Position numbers and translations under genes: made by a program. DNA of 6,532 nucleotides from Dehalococcoidia bacterium (GTDB lineage: Bacteria > Chloroflexota > Dehalococcoidia > SZUA-161), in contig SOKG01000201.1 in assembly GCA_004376205.1 (NCBI GenBank), positions 1 to 6,532 of the forward strand, written 5' to 3'. The notes beneath the pieces are model-generated. The model ran no database searches. It was not told the origin of the DNA and worked only from the letters and a program-made list of their open reading frames with translations. Shown piece after piece: positions 1 through 5,235 of this stretch (the first letter of the stretch is position 1; every line of letters begins with the position of its first letter).

Positions 1-275
1 CGGAGATGGGTGAGACAGCGGTCAAATTCTCAGTGGGCCGAGGCTGCAACTTCTGCTCACGCAGCGGTTTTCTGGGTCGAGTGGGGGTGTACGAATTACT
101 CACCCTTAGCGATAACGTGAGAAAAATGGTAATGAGGAGTGCACCTGCCGGTGAACTCAAGGAAGAGGCCATCAAAGAGGGTATGATCTCAATGCATCGT
201 GATGGCATGCAGAAGGTCAAGGATGGGATGACCACCCCTGGAGAAATACTGCGCAACGTGTTCACTATCCTGTGA
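1..275 (+). CDS. pilB: Type IV pilus extension ATPase PilB, C-terminal fragment (5' end outside window)
   Basis: This is the last ~90 codons of a GspE/PilB-family hexameric ATPase, the cytoplasmic motor that powers pilin polymerisation. The reading frame is open at the left edge (first complete codon at position 3) and ends with TGA at 273-275. The sequence GCNFCSRSGFLGRVGVYELL carries a CxxC pair followed by the GFxGRxGxYE signature. In the family this is the second half of a tetracysteine zinc site and the start of the C-terminal subdomain. The end (EGMISMHRDGMQKVKDGMTT, then PGEI and a short tail) is the usual C-terminus, where a helix with M-x-x-D-G is followed by T-x-x-E. The Walker A/B motifs lie upstream of the window. 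pilC follows directly, as in many T4P clusters, and no pilT lies between them. The ATG at position 6 is an internal Met, not a start. A GspE-type secretion ATPase cannot be excluded from this fragment alone, but the neighbours indicate a pilus. Confidence 0.93.
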   Translation, partial: EMGETAVKFSVGRGCNFCSRSGFLGRVGVYELLTLSDNVRKMVMRSAPAGELKEEAIKEGMISMHRDGMQKVKDGMTTPGEILRNVFTIL

Positions 276-317
276 TTGCCCCTAATTCTCACCTCTCTTC
301 CATACTTAAAGAACTAA

Positions 318-335
318 AGTACTACTGGAGTACTA
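318..335. repeat. Tandem AGTACTA direct repeat, 11-base period, abutting the putative -35
   Basis: AGTACTA occurs at 318-324 and again at 329-335, 11 bases apart start to start, or about one helical turn. The core AGTACT is itself palindromic, so the pair can also be read as a 6-base stem with a 5-base loop. The second copy ends directly before the candidate -35 hexamer (336). The spacing would suit binding of a dimeric regulator to one face of the DNA. Whether it is functional is inference. Confidence 0.35.
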
Positions 336-364
336 TGGACATTTTGCGAGATGCTGCATAGTAT
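336..364 (+). promoter_or_regulatory. Possible sigma70-type promoter upstream of pilC
   Basis: TGGACA at 336-341 (five of six to TTGACA) and TAGTAT at 359-364 (four of six to TATAAT) are separated by exactly 17 bases. The predicted transcription start is near 371, giving a very short leader before the pilC ribosome site (373-378). It lies in the only sizeable gap between pilB and pilC, where a promoter for the pilC and minor pilin unit would be useful. The call rests on consensus match only. Read-through from pilB is equally possible. Confidence 0.35.
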
Positions 365-372
365 AAACCTGT

Positions 373-378
373 AGGAGG
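373..378 (+). promoter_or_regulatory. Ribosome binding site that decides the pilC start
   Basis: A perfect AGGAGG lies seven bases before ATG 386 but only one base before the in-frame GTG at 380. The ATG at 386 is therefore the better start, and the GTG two codons upstream is unlikely to be used. Confidence 0.75.
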
Positions 379-385
379 TGTGGCA

Positions 386-1594
386 ATGGAGTTCAGATAC
401 ACTGCCAGCTCAGGCGACGGGGGTCCAGTCAGCGGGGTCTTGGTCGCTGAGTCGGAGGCCAATGCCGAGCAGATACTGTGGGACTCTGGGCTTGTAATCA
501 TCCAGTTGAAGAAGAGGGTTAAGATGCCCGCGCTACACGAGGCAATGCCCTCACTTTTCGGGGTGAAGCGGCGTGATGTAATACAGTTCAGCCGAAACAT
601 GGCTAGCCTCCTTGATGCCGGCATACCCATCCTGCGAGCGTTGACGATACAAAGTCGCTTTGGAAAACGGGGTTTGAAAGCTGTGCTGAATGAGGTGATA
701 AGTGATCTTGAAAAGGGGAGCCGCCTCTCACAGGCCTGCGCCAAACATCCTTCTGTTTTCCCGATATTTTATGTCTACCTGTTGAGGACGGGTGAGGAGG
801 TCGGCAACCTCTCCCAGGTATTGAGGGATACAGCTGCGCAGATGGAGAGCGACGAGGTCACTACGTCCAAAGTGAAGCGCAGCCTAGCCTACCCAGCGTT
901 TGTTCTGCTGCTCGCAATTGGCGCTATAGTTGTGATGATGGCGAAGGTAGTTCCTGCGTTGACATCTATGTTCCACGAATTCGGGAGTGACTTGCCACCG
1001 ATGACCCGAGGGCTAATAGCAGTGAGCGACTTCTTCGAGGCTGCTTTCTTGTACATTGTTTTAGGCGTGGTGGTGATAGGTGTCGGAGGATACTTCTATA
1101 TCAGGACGCCGGGAGGGAAGCGGAGGAAAGATATGGTGATGCTGAGAATCCCCATAATAGGGCAGGCAATACTTAAGGCGGGGTTATCCAGGTTCTGCCG
1201 CAATATGAGCATGCTGGTGGGAGCCGGTGTATCCCTGTTTGATGCTCTGAAACTGACCTCGGAAACAACTGATAATAGTGTGATAGCTGAGTCTGTGAGT
1301 GGTGTTCGCTCTAGGGTGGGGGATGGACAGCTGTTCTCCCAGGCGGTGGCTGCGGATGCCATTTTCCCGCCGCTGATGCCCGAGATGATAGCTGTAGGTG
1401 AGGAGGCGGGGAGCCTGGAGGGACAGTTGACTAAGGTCTCTAATTTCTATGAGGAGGAGGCGGAGAGGGCCGTCTCTCAGGTTACCGCGACGCTGACGCC
1501 GGCACTCACCGTCGGGGTGGGACTGATAATTGGGCTTGTTGCGGTGACATTATACAGCTCCATCTATTCGATGGTTGACGTGTTGCCGGATTAG
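386..1594 (+). CDS. pilC: Type IV pilus inner-membrane platform protein PilC
   Basis: The product is the 402-residue polytopic platform of the GspF/PilC family. It couples the PilB motor to pilin insertion into the growing fibre. Length and architecture match the family. A short N-terminal region (residues 1-60, beginning MEFRYTASSGDGGPVSG) is followed by two T2SSF repeats at about 65-190 and 268-390. Each repeat opens with a similar motif (FSRNMASLLDAGIPI at 68 onward; FCRNMSMLVGAGVSL at 270 onward) and contains a GEE box (residues 136-138 and 338-340). Three hydrophobic segments are visible: about 171-192, 218-238 and 374-396, the usual topology. The start is set by AGGAGG at 373-378. The minor pilin genes follow after a 35-base gap, probably co-transcribed. 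No frameshift or missing segment is seen. Confidence 0.95.
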   Translation: MEFRYTASSGDGGPVSGVLVAESEANAEQILWDSGLVIIQLKKRVKMPALHEAMPSLFGVKRRDVIQFSRNMASLLDAGIPILRALTIQSRFGKRGLKAVLNEVISDLEKGSRLSQACAKHPSVFPIFYVYLLRTGEEVGNLSQVLRDTAAQMESDEVTTSKVKRSLAYPAFVLLLAIGAIVVMMAKVVPALTSMFHEFGSDLPPMTRGLIAVSDFFEAAFLYIVLGVVVIGVGGYFYIRTPGGKRRKDMVMLRIPIIGQAILKAGLSRFCRNMSMLVGAGVSLFDALKLTSETTDNSVIAESVSGVRSRVGDGQLFSQAVAADAIFPPLMPEMIAVGEEAGSLEGQLTKVSNFYEEEAERAVSQVTATLTPALTVGVGLIIGLVAVTLYSSIYSMVDVLPD

Positions 1595-1629
1595 TATTTA
1601 GGAAAAGAGCGAGATAGGGGTAACAGCAG

Positions 1630-2079
1630 ATGTTGAAGCGTATTGGCCAGATTTGCCGAAAAGCACTGTTCAGCAACTCAAGCGGGGCCACATTGGTGGA
1701 GGTGGTAATCGCCGTTGTCGTTCTGGCGCTGATAACGGCATCTGTTGCCCCTGTCCTGCTTCTGATCACGAAGTCTCAGTTCTCATGGACCGAGCAGAGA
1801 GTCGCGGAGAGCTTGACCCGAAACCAGATTGAGTATATCAAAGTCGCAACCTACATACCTGGCAATGAGACCTTGCCTCAATATGCAGAGGTGCCCACAC
1901 CCGACGATACCTACCACATTGATATTGTTGCCCAGCCTGTAGACCCGACAACTCGGGAACCGCTCGTTGCGGGTGACGAGGGCATTCAAGAGATAACGGT
2001 CAGCATTTATCATGCAGATAGGTTGGTGCTGCAAACCAAGAACTATAAGGTTGACCGGCTAGACGTATTGGCGCTCTAA
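1630..2079 (+). CDS. Minor pilin / pseudopilin, PilV/GspI-like
   Basis: This is a 149-residue protein with a class III (type IV prepilin) leader. Nineteen mostly basic and polar residues end in SSG, and cleavage is predicted after Gly19 to give a mature N-terminus ATLVEVVIAVVVLALITASV. Glu at mature position +5 (E24) is present. The first mature residue is Ala rather than Phe, which the peptidase tolerates. The hydrophobic helix covers about 20-47 and the globular part follows. The motif RVAESLTRNQIEYIKVATYI resembles the post-helix region of PilV/GspI proteins, where small residues precede a QxExIK stretch. The C-terminus is beta-rich (EITVSIYHADRLVLQTKNYK). The start ATG has AGGGG at 1616-1620. 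It is followed 17 bases later by the PilW-like gene, so its place matches gspI before gspJ. It would be processed by the downstream PilD and incorporated at or near the pilus tip. The subfamily assignment is moderate because minor pilins diverge quickly. Confidence 0.8.
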   Translation: MLKRIGQICRKALFSNSSGATLVEVVIAVVVLALITASVAPVLLLITKSQFSWTEQRVAESLTRNQIEYIKVATYIPGNETLPQYAEVPTPDDTYHIDIVAQPVDPTTREPLVAGDEGIQEITVSIYHADRLVLQTKNYKVDRLDVLAL

Positions 2080-2096
2080 GGGATACGGAGAACGCT

Positions 2097-2753
2097 ATGA
2101 TTTGGGGAAAGCGAAAGAGGAGAGGCCAGGCGGGTTTCACCATGGTGGAGTTGATGGTTGCCATTGCCATCAGCATGCTTATTGTGGTCGGCAGCCTGGT
2201 GTTTCTGCGTTACATGGTTACTATGGCTGATGAAAACAGGGACAAGACAATGGCAACGCTCCAGGTACAGTACGTCGGCTTCTGGATCAGTGAGGATGTT
2301 GTGCAGGCTCAGACTATCGAGTTCGAAGCCGAGCTCGAAGAGCAGCCCGAACCCCAGCATGGGTTTCCGCTCAGGCTGACATGGGAGGAGTGGGGCGGCT
2401 CTCGCAGCGAAACGATTACGTACTACGTTGAGGATATGGAGGACGAGGAACTCTGGCGGCTCCTGCGAACAGAAGAGGTTTATGAGGGAGGTGAGCTAAT
2501 TAGCACCGCCACGTCTCTGGTTGCGGAGTACCTGGTCCCCTGGTCCGAGGCTGAGGCTACAGGAACGAGAGGTTGCAGGATGGTTTACGATGCGGAGTAT
2601 GACACGATGAAGTCACTGGTAATTGAGGTGGCCGCCAGAGCCGACCGCAGTGAGGCAAGCGGCACATACGAGATATATCCCAGAGCCGTGGTTGACTGGC
2701 TTCCACAGAATGTGGACGCTCAGTATATCGGTCCCGAGTGCCCTGTCAGCTAA
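2097..2753 (+). CDS. Minor pilin / pseudopilin, PilW/GspJ-like
   Basis: This 218-residue minor pilin has a 13-residue, strongly basic leader (MIWGKRKRRGQAG). Predicted cleavage after Gly13 exposes FTMVELMVAIAISMLIVVGS, a textbook N-methylated helix with Phe+1 and Glu+5 (E18). After the helix, FWISEDVVQAQTIEF fits the PilW/GspJ pattern, in which a helix ends in I/L-x-x-D-V/I-x-x-A. The middle is unusually acidic (about residues 80-145, many Glu and Asp) and the rest alternates like beta strands. Two cysteines, C160 and C215, are the only ones in the protein and could form the C-terminal disulfide loop common in pilins; that is inference. GGAG at 2087-2090 precedes the ATG by six bases. The gene sits between the V-like and X-like genes with gaps of 17 and 10 bases, indicating one transcript and probably one complex. 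Confidence 0.8.
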   Translation: MIWGKRKRRGQAGFTMVELMVAIAISMLIVVGSLVFLRYMVTMADENRDKTMATLQVQYVGFWISEDVVQAQTIEFEAELEEQPEPQHGFPLRLTWEEWGGSRSETITYYVEDMEDEELWRLLRTEEVYEGGELISTATSLVAEYLVPWSEAEATGTRGCRMVYDAEYDTMKSLVIEVAARADRSEASGTYEIYPRAVVDWLPQNVDAQYIGPECPVS

Positions 2754-2758
2754 GGAGG
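2753..2758 (+). promoter_or_regulatory. Ribosome binding site that decides the PilX-like start
   Basis: AGGAGG overlaps the TAA of the preceding gene and is extended by further G residues to 2762. It lies five bases before ATG 2764 and eight before ATG 2767. The open frame continues upstream to 2623, but that extension overlaps the PilW-like gene and would put 47 residues ahead of the pilin leader, so it is rejected. Confidence 0.75.
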
Positions 2759-2763
2759 GGGGA

Positions 2764-3873
2764 ATGATGAGAAGTTCAAATTTTCGGAAAAGCGAAGCGG
2801 GACAAATCCTGGTCTATGTCACGATTACGCTGGCGCTGACCTTGCTGGTTGTCCCGCCGCTATTGGGGTTCATCTTTGGCGCTGGCCGTACGGCCCAGAT
2901 ACGTGAGGATAGGATGCTCGGGGTCTATGCCGCCGATGCCGGCATAGAGGATGGATACTACAGGTTAATAGGGAACTCGACCCCCCTGCCGCAAAGCCCG
3001 GACGATCCCCCATGGGTCGGCAGCATATTGGATGTGAACGGATATGAAGTAGCTATCGAGGTCTACAGAGAAGCCGAGGACGTCTACAAGATTGTCTCCA
3101 CGGCCACCAGCTACACTGGCGCCAACGTCACAATAGAGTCGTATGCCGCGGCATTGGACTACTCATACCTCCTTGATAGCGCCTTAAGCAGTTACGGCGA
3201 CATAACCATCAGATCAGGTGCTGAGGTCCACGGCAACGTTACCTATAACGGCGAGCTGGACAACAAGGGTGACATCATTGGGGGTAATGCAACTAAGGGA
3301 GTACCAAGCTGGCCAGACGGGGACTGGCTAAAGGCTTTCTATTACGCGGATGTGGAAGGTGTAGAACCCTATGGAAGCAGCCAGCTAGAGATCGAGCATG
3401 ACGAGAATATGGGTCCGTTGTATACAGAGGAATCCCTGAACATCTATTCCAGCAGGAAAAATGCGACGCTAACGCTTATGGACACTTTCTATGTGACAGG
3501 CGACCTGGATATCGGCAAAACAGACAAAGCCTTCGTGCTAGATCTCAACGGTCAGACTATATTTTGTGAAGGGGAGATTCGCATAGGCGGACAGTGCACC
3601 ATCACCGGATCAGGAGCCATCATTGCCCTGGGAGACATTGTCTTTAAACCAAAGGTGCAGAGCGGACCTGGTGATTTCGTGTTCGTCATGTCTGTCAGCG
3701 GCGATCTTGAGGCGCTACCTAATGGCGATTTCTACGGCGCTATGGCGGGGGGGTTAGTTAAGATTCAACCGGGCAGTATTATCAAGTGGCGCGAGGTCTC
3801 GACCGATGAGCTGGCCTTTTTCCCCGTGGGTGAGGCTTTGCCGGGCATCAGGGCCTATATTATTCGTTACTGA
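2764..3873 (+). CDS. Large PilX/GspK-like minor pilin with beta-rich C-terminal region, candidate tip protein
   Basis: This 369-residue protein starts like a type IV prepilin: a short polar leader (MMRSSNFRKSEAG) then a hydrophobic segment QILVYVTITLALTLLVVPPL. If cleaved after Gly13, mature position +5 is Tyr18, not Glu. Loss of Glu+5 is a known trait of GspK-type tip pseudopilins. The segment YAADAGIEDGYYRL, about 45 residues after the leader, matches the PilX N-terminal pattern (AxxAGxExxxxxL). From about residue 136 onward the protein is made of short strand-turn units rich in Gly, Asp, Asn and Ile, such as YGDITIRSGAEVHGNVTYNG and VTGDLDIG. They suggest a beta-helix or stacked beta-sheet fold like that seen next to PilX domains in other Gram-positive and Chloroflexota proteins. 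The only two cysteines, C268 and C278, could bridge neighbouring strands. It is third in a V-W-X series, the same order as gspI-J-K. Capping the pilus and contacting surfaces is the likely job, inferred from context. ATG 2767 is an alternative start. Confidence 0.72.
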   Translation: MMRSSNFRKSEAGQILVYVTITLALTLLVVPPLLGFIFGAGRTAQIREDRMLGVYAADAGIEDGYYRLIGNSTPLPQSPDDPPWVGSILDVNGYEVAIEVYREAEDVYKIVSTATSYTGANVTIESYAAALDYSYLLDSALSSYGDITIRSGAEVHGNVTYNGELDNKGDIIGGNATKGVPSWPDGDWLKAFYYADVEGVEPYGSSQLEIEHDENMGPLYTEESLNIYSSRKNATLTLMDTFYVTGDLDIGKTDKAFVLDLNGQTIFCEGEIRIGGQCTITGSGAIIALGDIVFKPKVQSGPGDFVFVMSVSGDLEALPNGDFYGAMAGGLVKIQPGSIIKWREVSTDELAFFPVGEALPGIRAYIIRY

Positions 3874-3974
3874 GTAACAAGCGGGCATACGTGCAGGTCA
3901 TGAGGGAAAGCTCCTTGAGGAGACCTGGCGTGTCGGTGGGGAATCGCAGTTAGCCATAAGACTCTCTATGATCT

Positions 3975-4029
3975 CTCTCCCCCGGTGGGTGGCGACTAAC
4001 ATGAGGAGGGCTGTGCCGCCGAGGGAGAG
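3975..4029 (+). terminator. GC-rich imperfect stem-loop, possible transcript end for the upstream unit
   Basis: The arm 3975-3988 (CTCTCCCCCGGTGG) can pair with 4016-4029 (CCGCCGAGGGAGAG): thirteen of fourteen positions pair, one as G-U, with a single C/A mismatch at 3982/4022. The loop is large, about 27 bases. After a four-base spacer comes TTTGTT at 4034-4039, a weak T-rich stretch rather than a proper T tract. It could be a poor intrinsic terminator, a 3'-end stabilising structure, or part of a folded regulatory RNA. Confidence 0.35.
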
Positions 4030-4031
4030 CG

Positions 4032-4069
4032 ACTTTGTTAGGACCTATAAAGAGGAAGGGCAACAAAGT
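4032..4069. repeat. Perfect inverted repeat ACTTTGTT-N22-AACAAAGT
   Basis: The 8-base arms at 4032-4039 and 4062-4069 are exact reverse complements, separated by 22 bases. The arm centres are 30 bases apart, close to three helical turns. The centre of the repeat lies about 80 bases before the predicted start of the pilNOM transcript, a common distance for an activator site. It can also fold as an RNA hairpin. The function is inference. Confidence 0.45.
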
Positions 4070-4097
4070 ACCCCCTGGGATTAGGAAATTTGGGGGG

Positions 4098-4126
4098 TTG
4101 AAAAGAGCCTGCAAACATACTACTAT
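4098..4126 (+). promoter_or_regulatory. Sigma70-type promoter candidate for the pilN-O-M-D unit
   Basis: TTGAAA at 4098-4103 (five of six to consensus) and TACTAT at 4121-4126 (four of six, with the key A at position 2 and T at position 6) are exactly 17 bases apart. The predicted start is near 4133, leaving a leader of about 30 bases with a clear ribosome site (GGAGGA, 4145-4150) before ATG 4162. Its place just ahead of pilN, after a long gap, supports a separate transcription unit. A run of six G residues lies directly upstream of the -35. Confidence 0.5.
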
Positions 4127-4161
4127 CAATGCGACTATGAAGTCGGAGGAGAAAAGGTAGA

Positions 4162-4689
4162 ATGAACATTGATATCAATCTGCTACCTGAAGAGCTGCGT
4201 CCCCGACCTGCTGTGGAGACGAGGACCTTGTTTGTGATATTACTCATCCTGGCTCTGGCTGGTGGTTGTTATCTCTTGTTCGACGCGAAGAGTGACGCGG
4301 AAGCCGAGATGGCGGATCTGGAGGAAAGCATAGACGAGGTCAACCAGCAGATTAATGGTATCCGCCAGGAGGGTCAGGCGTTGAAGAACTCAGTCGACAG
4401 GCTGGATACACTGACGAAGAGTTACGAATCCTTCGTGGCCTCCAGGATAATCTGGGGGAGTGCTCTGGAAAGGGTGCAGTCCCTTAAGCCGACGGGTGTG
4501 GACATAAGTGCGCTTACTCAGCAAGGAAATACCCTCCTAATAGGAGGTACGTCCTCAGGCTACAGCGCAGTAACCAGCTACGGCCGCGCCCTGGACAGGG
4601 ACACGAAGTTCACACTCTCCGGGTGGCCGACACTTAACTCCGCGACCTTTTCGCTAACTGTCAGAGTCGCGCTTGGGGGTGGGGGATGA
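4162..4689 (+). CDS. pilN: Type IV pilus assembly protein PilN-like
   Basis: This 175-residue bitopic membrane protein belongs to the PilN/GspL-C class. It opens with MNIDINLLPEELRPRP; the INLLP box is the short cytoplasmic peptide by which PilN binds the groove of PilM in the characterised T4P systems. One transmembrane helix follows (about 22-40), then a Glu/Gln/Lys-rich coiled coil (about 43-90, including IDEVNQQINGIRQEGQALKN). The C-terminal domain alternates like the ferredoxin-like fold of the family (DISALTQQGNTLLIGGTSSG, then FTLSGW and FSLTVRV). GGAGGA at 4145-4150 supports the start. The last four bases overlap the pilO-like start (ATGA), indicating translational coupling. The C-terminus is a short poly-Gly tail encoded by two G5 runs. 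Unlike the classical pilM-N-O-P order, the pilM-like gene here lies downstream of pilO. Confidence 0.87.
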   Translation: MNIDINLLPEELRPRPAVETRTLFVILLILALAGGCYLLFDAKSDAEAEMADLEESIDEVNQQINGIRQEGQALKNSVDRLDTLTKSYESFVASRIIWGSALERVQSLKPTGVDISALTQQGNTLLIGGTSSGYSAVTSYGRALDRDTKFTLSGWPTLNSATFSLTVRVALGGGG

Positions 4690-5216
4690 TAGAGTTGCTG
4701 AGACAGAACATCCGGCTCGCCGCCCTCATTGCGGTGGTTCTTCTCCTTTTGGTTGTCGTTATCGTACTGTTACTCCAGTGGCAATCGGCTGAGGACAACC
4801 GGGTGGAGGTGGAGGATGAGTGGAATCGTGCTGACGCTAACCTGTTCAATACTCGTGTTCAGTACGACTTGAATACTCTGCAGGCGGAGGAGGACCGACT
4901 GTCCGCCAAGCCCCGATTCCCAGCGGAGCTGCCCATTGTTGAGTTGATGTTGTACGTCGCACGTGGAGAGGACTTGTATCGGGTAAGTATCACTGAAGTC
5001 GCGCCCGCTGCCGCTGGCAGCGAGGCGATCGGCGGCAAGACTTATCGCGCCTATAAGACGCAAGTAACTGTAACGGGGACTTTGACGAACATCATCTCGT
5101 TCCTTAAGTATGTAGAGAGAGGGCCTTTCAACAGCATTAGGATCGAGGATGTGAGTTTGAGCGGTTCGGGGGGAAGCTGGCGGGGCAAGTTCACTATAGT
5201 GATTTTCACCGAGTGA
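4686..5216 (+). CDS. pilO: Type IV pilus assembly protein PilO-like
   Basis: This 176-residue protein has the PilO layout: a short cytoplasmic stretch (MIELLRQNIR), one very hydrophobic helix (about 11-30, with a V/L-rich core), a coiled coil (about 35-72, including RVEVEDEWNRADANLF and QAEEDRLSAK), and a C-terminal alpha/beta domain. In that domain VTVTGTLTNIISFLKYVERG matches the typical PilO stretch, where a strand is followed by G-x-x-x-x-I/L-x-x-F-L. It probably pairs with the PilN-like protein through coiled coils and ferredoxin-like domains to form the membrane alignment complex around PilC. The start overlaps the preceding stop by four bases. The sequence is less conserved than PilN, so the call rests on architecture, position and this motif. 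No PilP-type lipoprotein follows. Confidence 0.85.
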   Translation: MIELLRQNIRLAALIAVVLLLLVVVIVLLLQWQSAEDNRVEVEDEWNRADANLFNTRVQYDLNTLQAEEDRLSAKPRFPAELPIVELMLYVARGEDLYRVSITEVAPAAAGSEAIGGKTYRAYKTQVTVTGTLTNIISFLKYVERGPFNSIRIEDVSLSGSGGSWRGKFTIVIFTE

Positions 5217-5235
5217 TAGAGGGAGGCAGAGGACC

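Larger units (their letters stand above)
3874..4161. other. Non-coding, structured intergenic region between minor pilin and pilNOM units
   Basis: These 288 bases hold no convincing gene in either direction. Several inverted repeats occur. Bases 3894-3899 (CAGGTC) pair perfectly with 3922-3927 (GACCTG), and a further outer stem 3887-3891/3929-3933 is possible. A longer imperfect stem lies at 3975-4029, and a perfect 8-base inverted repeat at 4032-4039/4062-4069. A promoter candidate follows at 4098-4126. All predicted stems lie upstream of that promoter, so as RNA they would belong to the 3' end of the upstream transcript. I recognised no known riboswitch; in particular the conserved core of the cyclic-di-GMP-I aptamer is not visible. 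Confidence 0.6.

Noticed and set aside
322..744. Antisense open frame (140 codons) over the start of pilC
   Set aside because: It lies opposite the clearly identified pilC N-terminal region and has no recognisable protein features.
2623..2763. 47-codon upstream extension of the PilX-like frame
   Set aside because: It overlaps the PilW-like gene, and the strong AGGAGG at 2753-2758 together with the pilin leader points to a start at 2764.
3866..3878. GTTAC-TGA-GTAAC hairpin around the PilX-like stop codon
   Set aside because: Only five base pairs with a three-base loop and no T tract follow. It is too weak to call a terminator.
3891..3953. A 20-codon open frame starting with GTG in the intergenic region
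   Set aside because: There is no ribosome site and no recognisable sequence, and it overlaps the predicted stem 3894-3927. Chance is the simplest explanation.
3874..4161. Cyclic-di-GMP riboswitch, which would fit a pilus locus
   Set aside because: The conserved GEMM-I core sequences and tetraloop-receptor pattern are not visible, so I do not call it.
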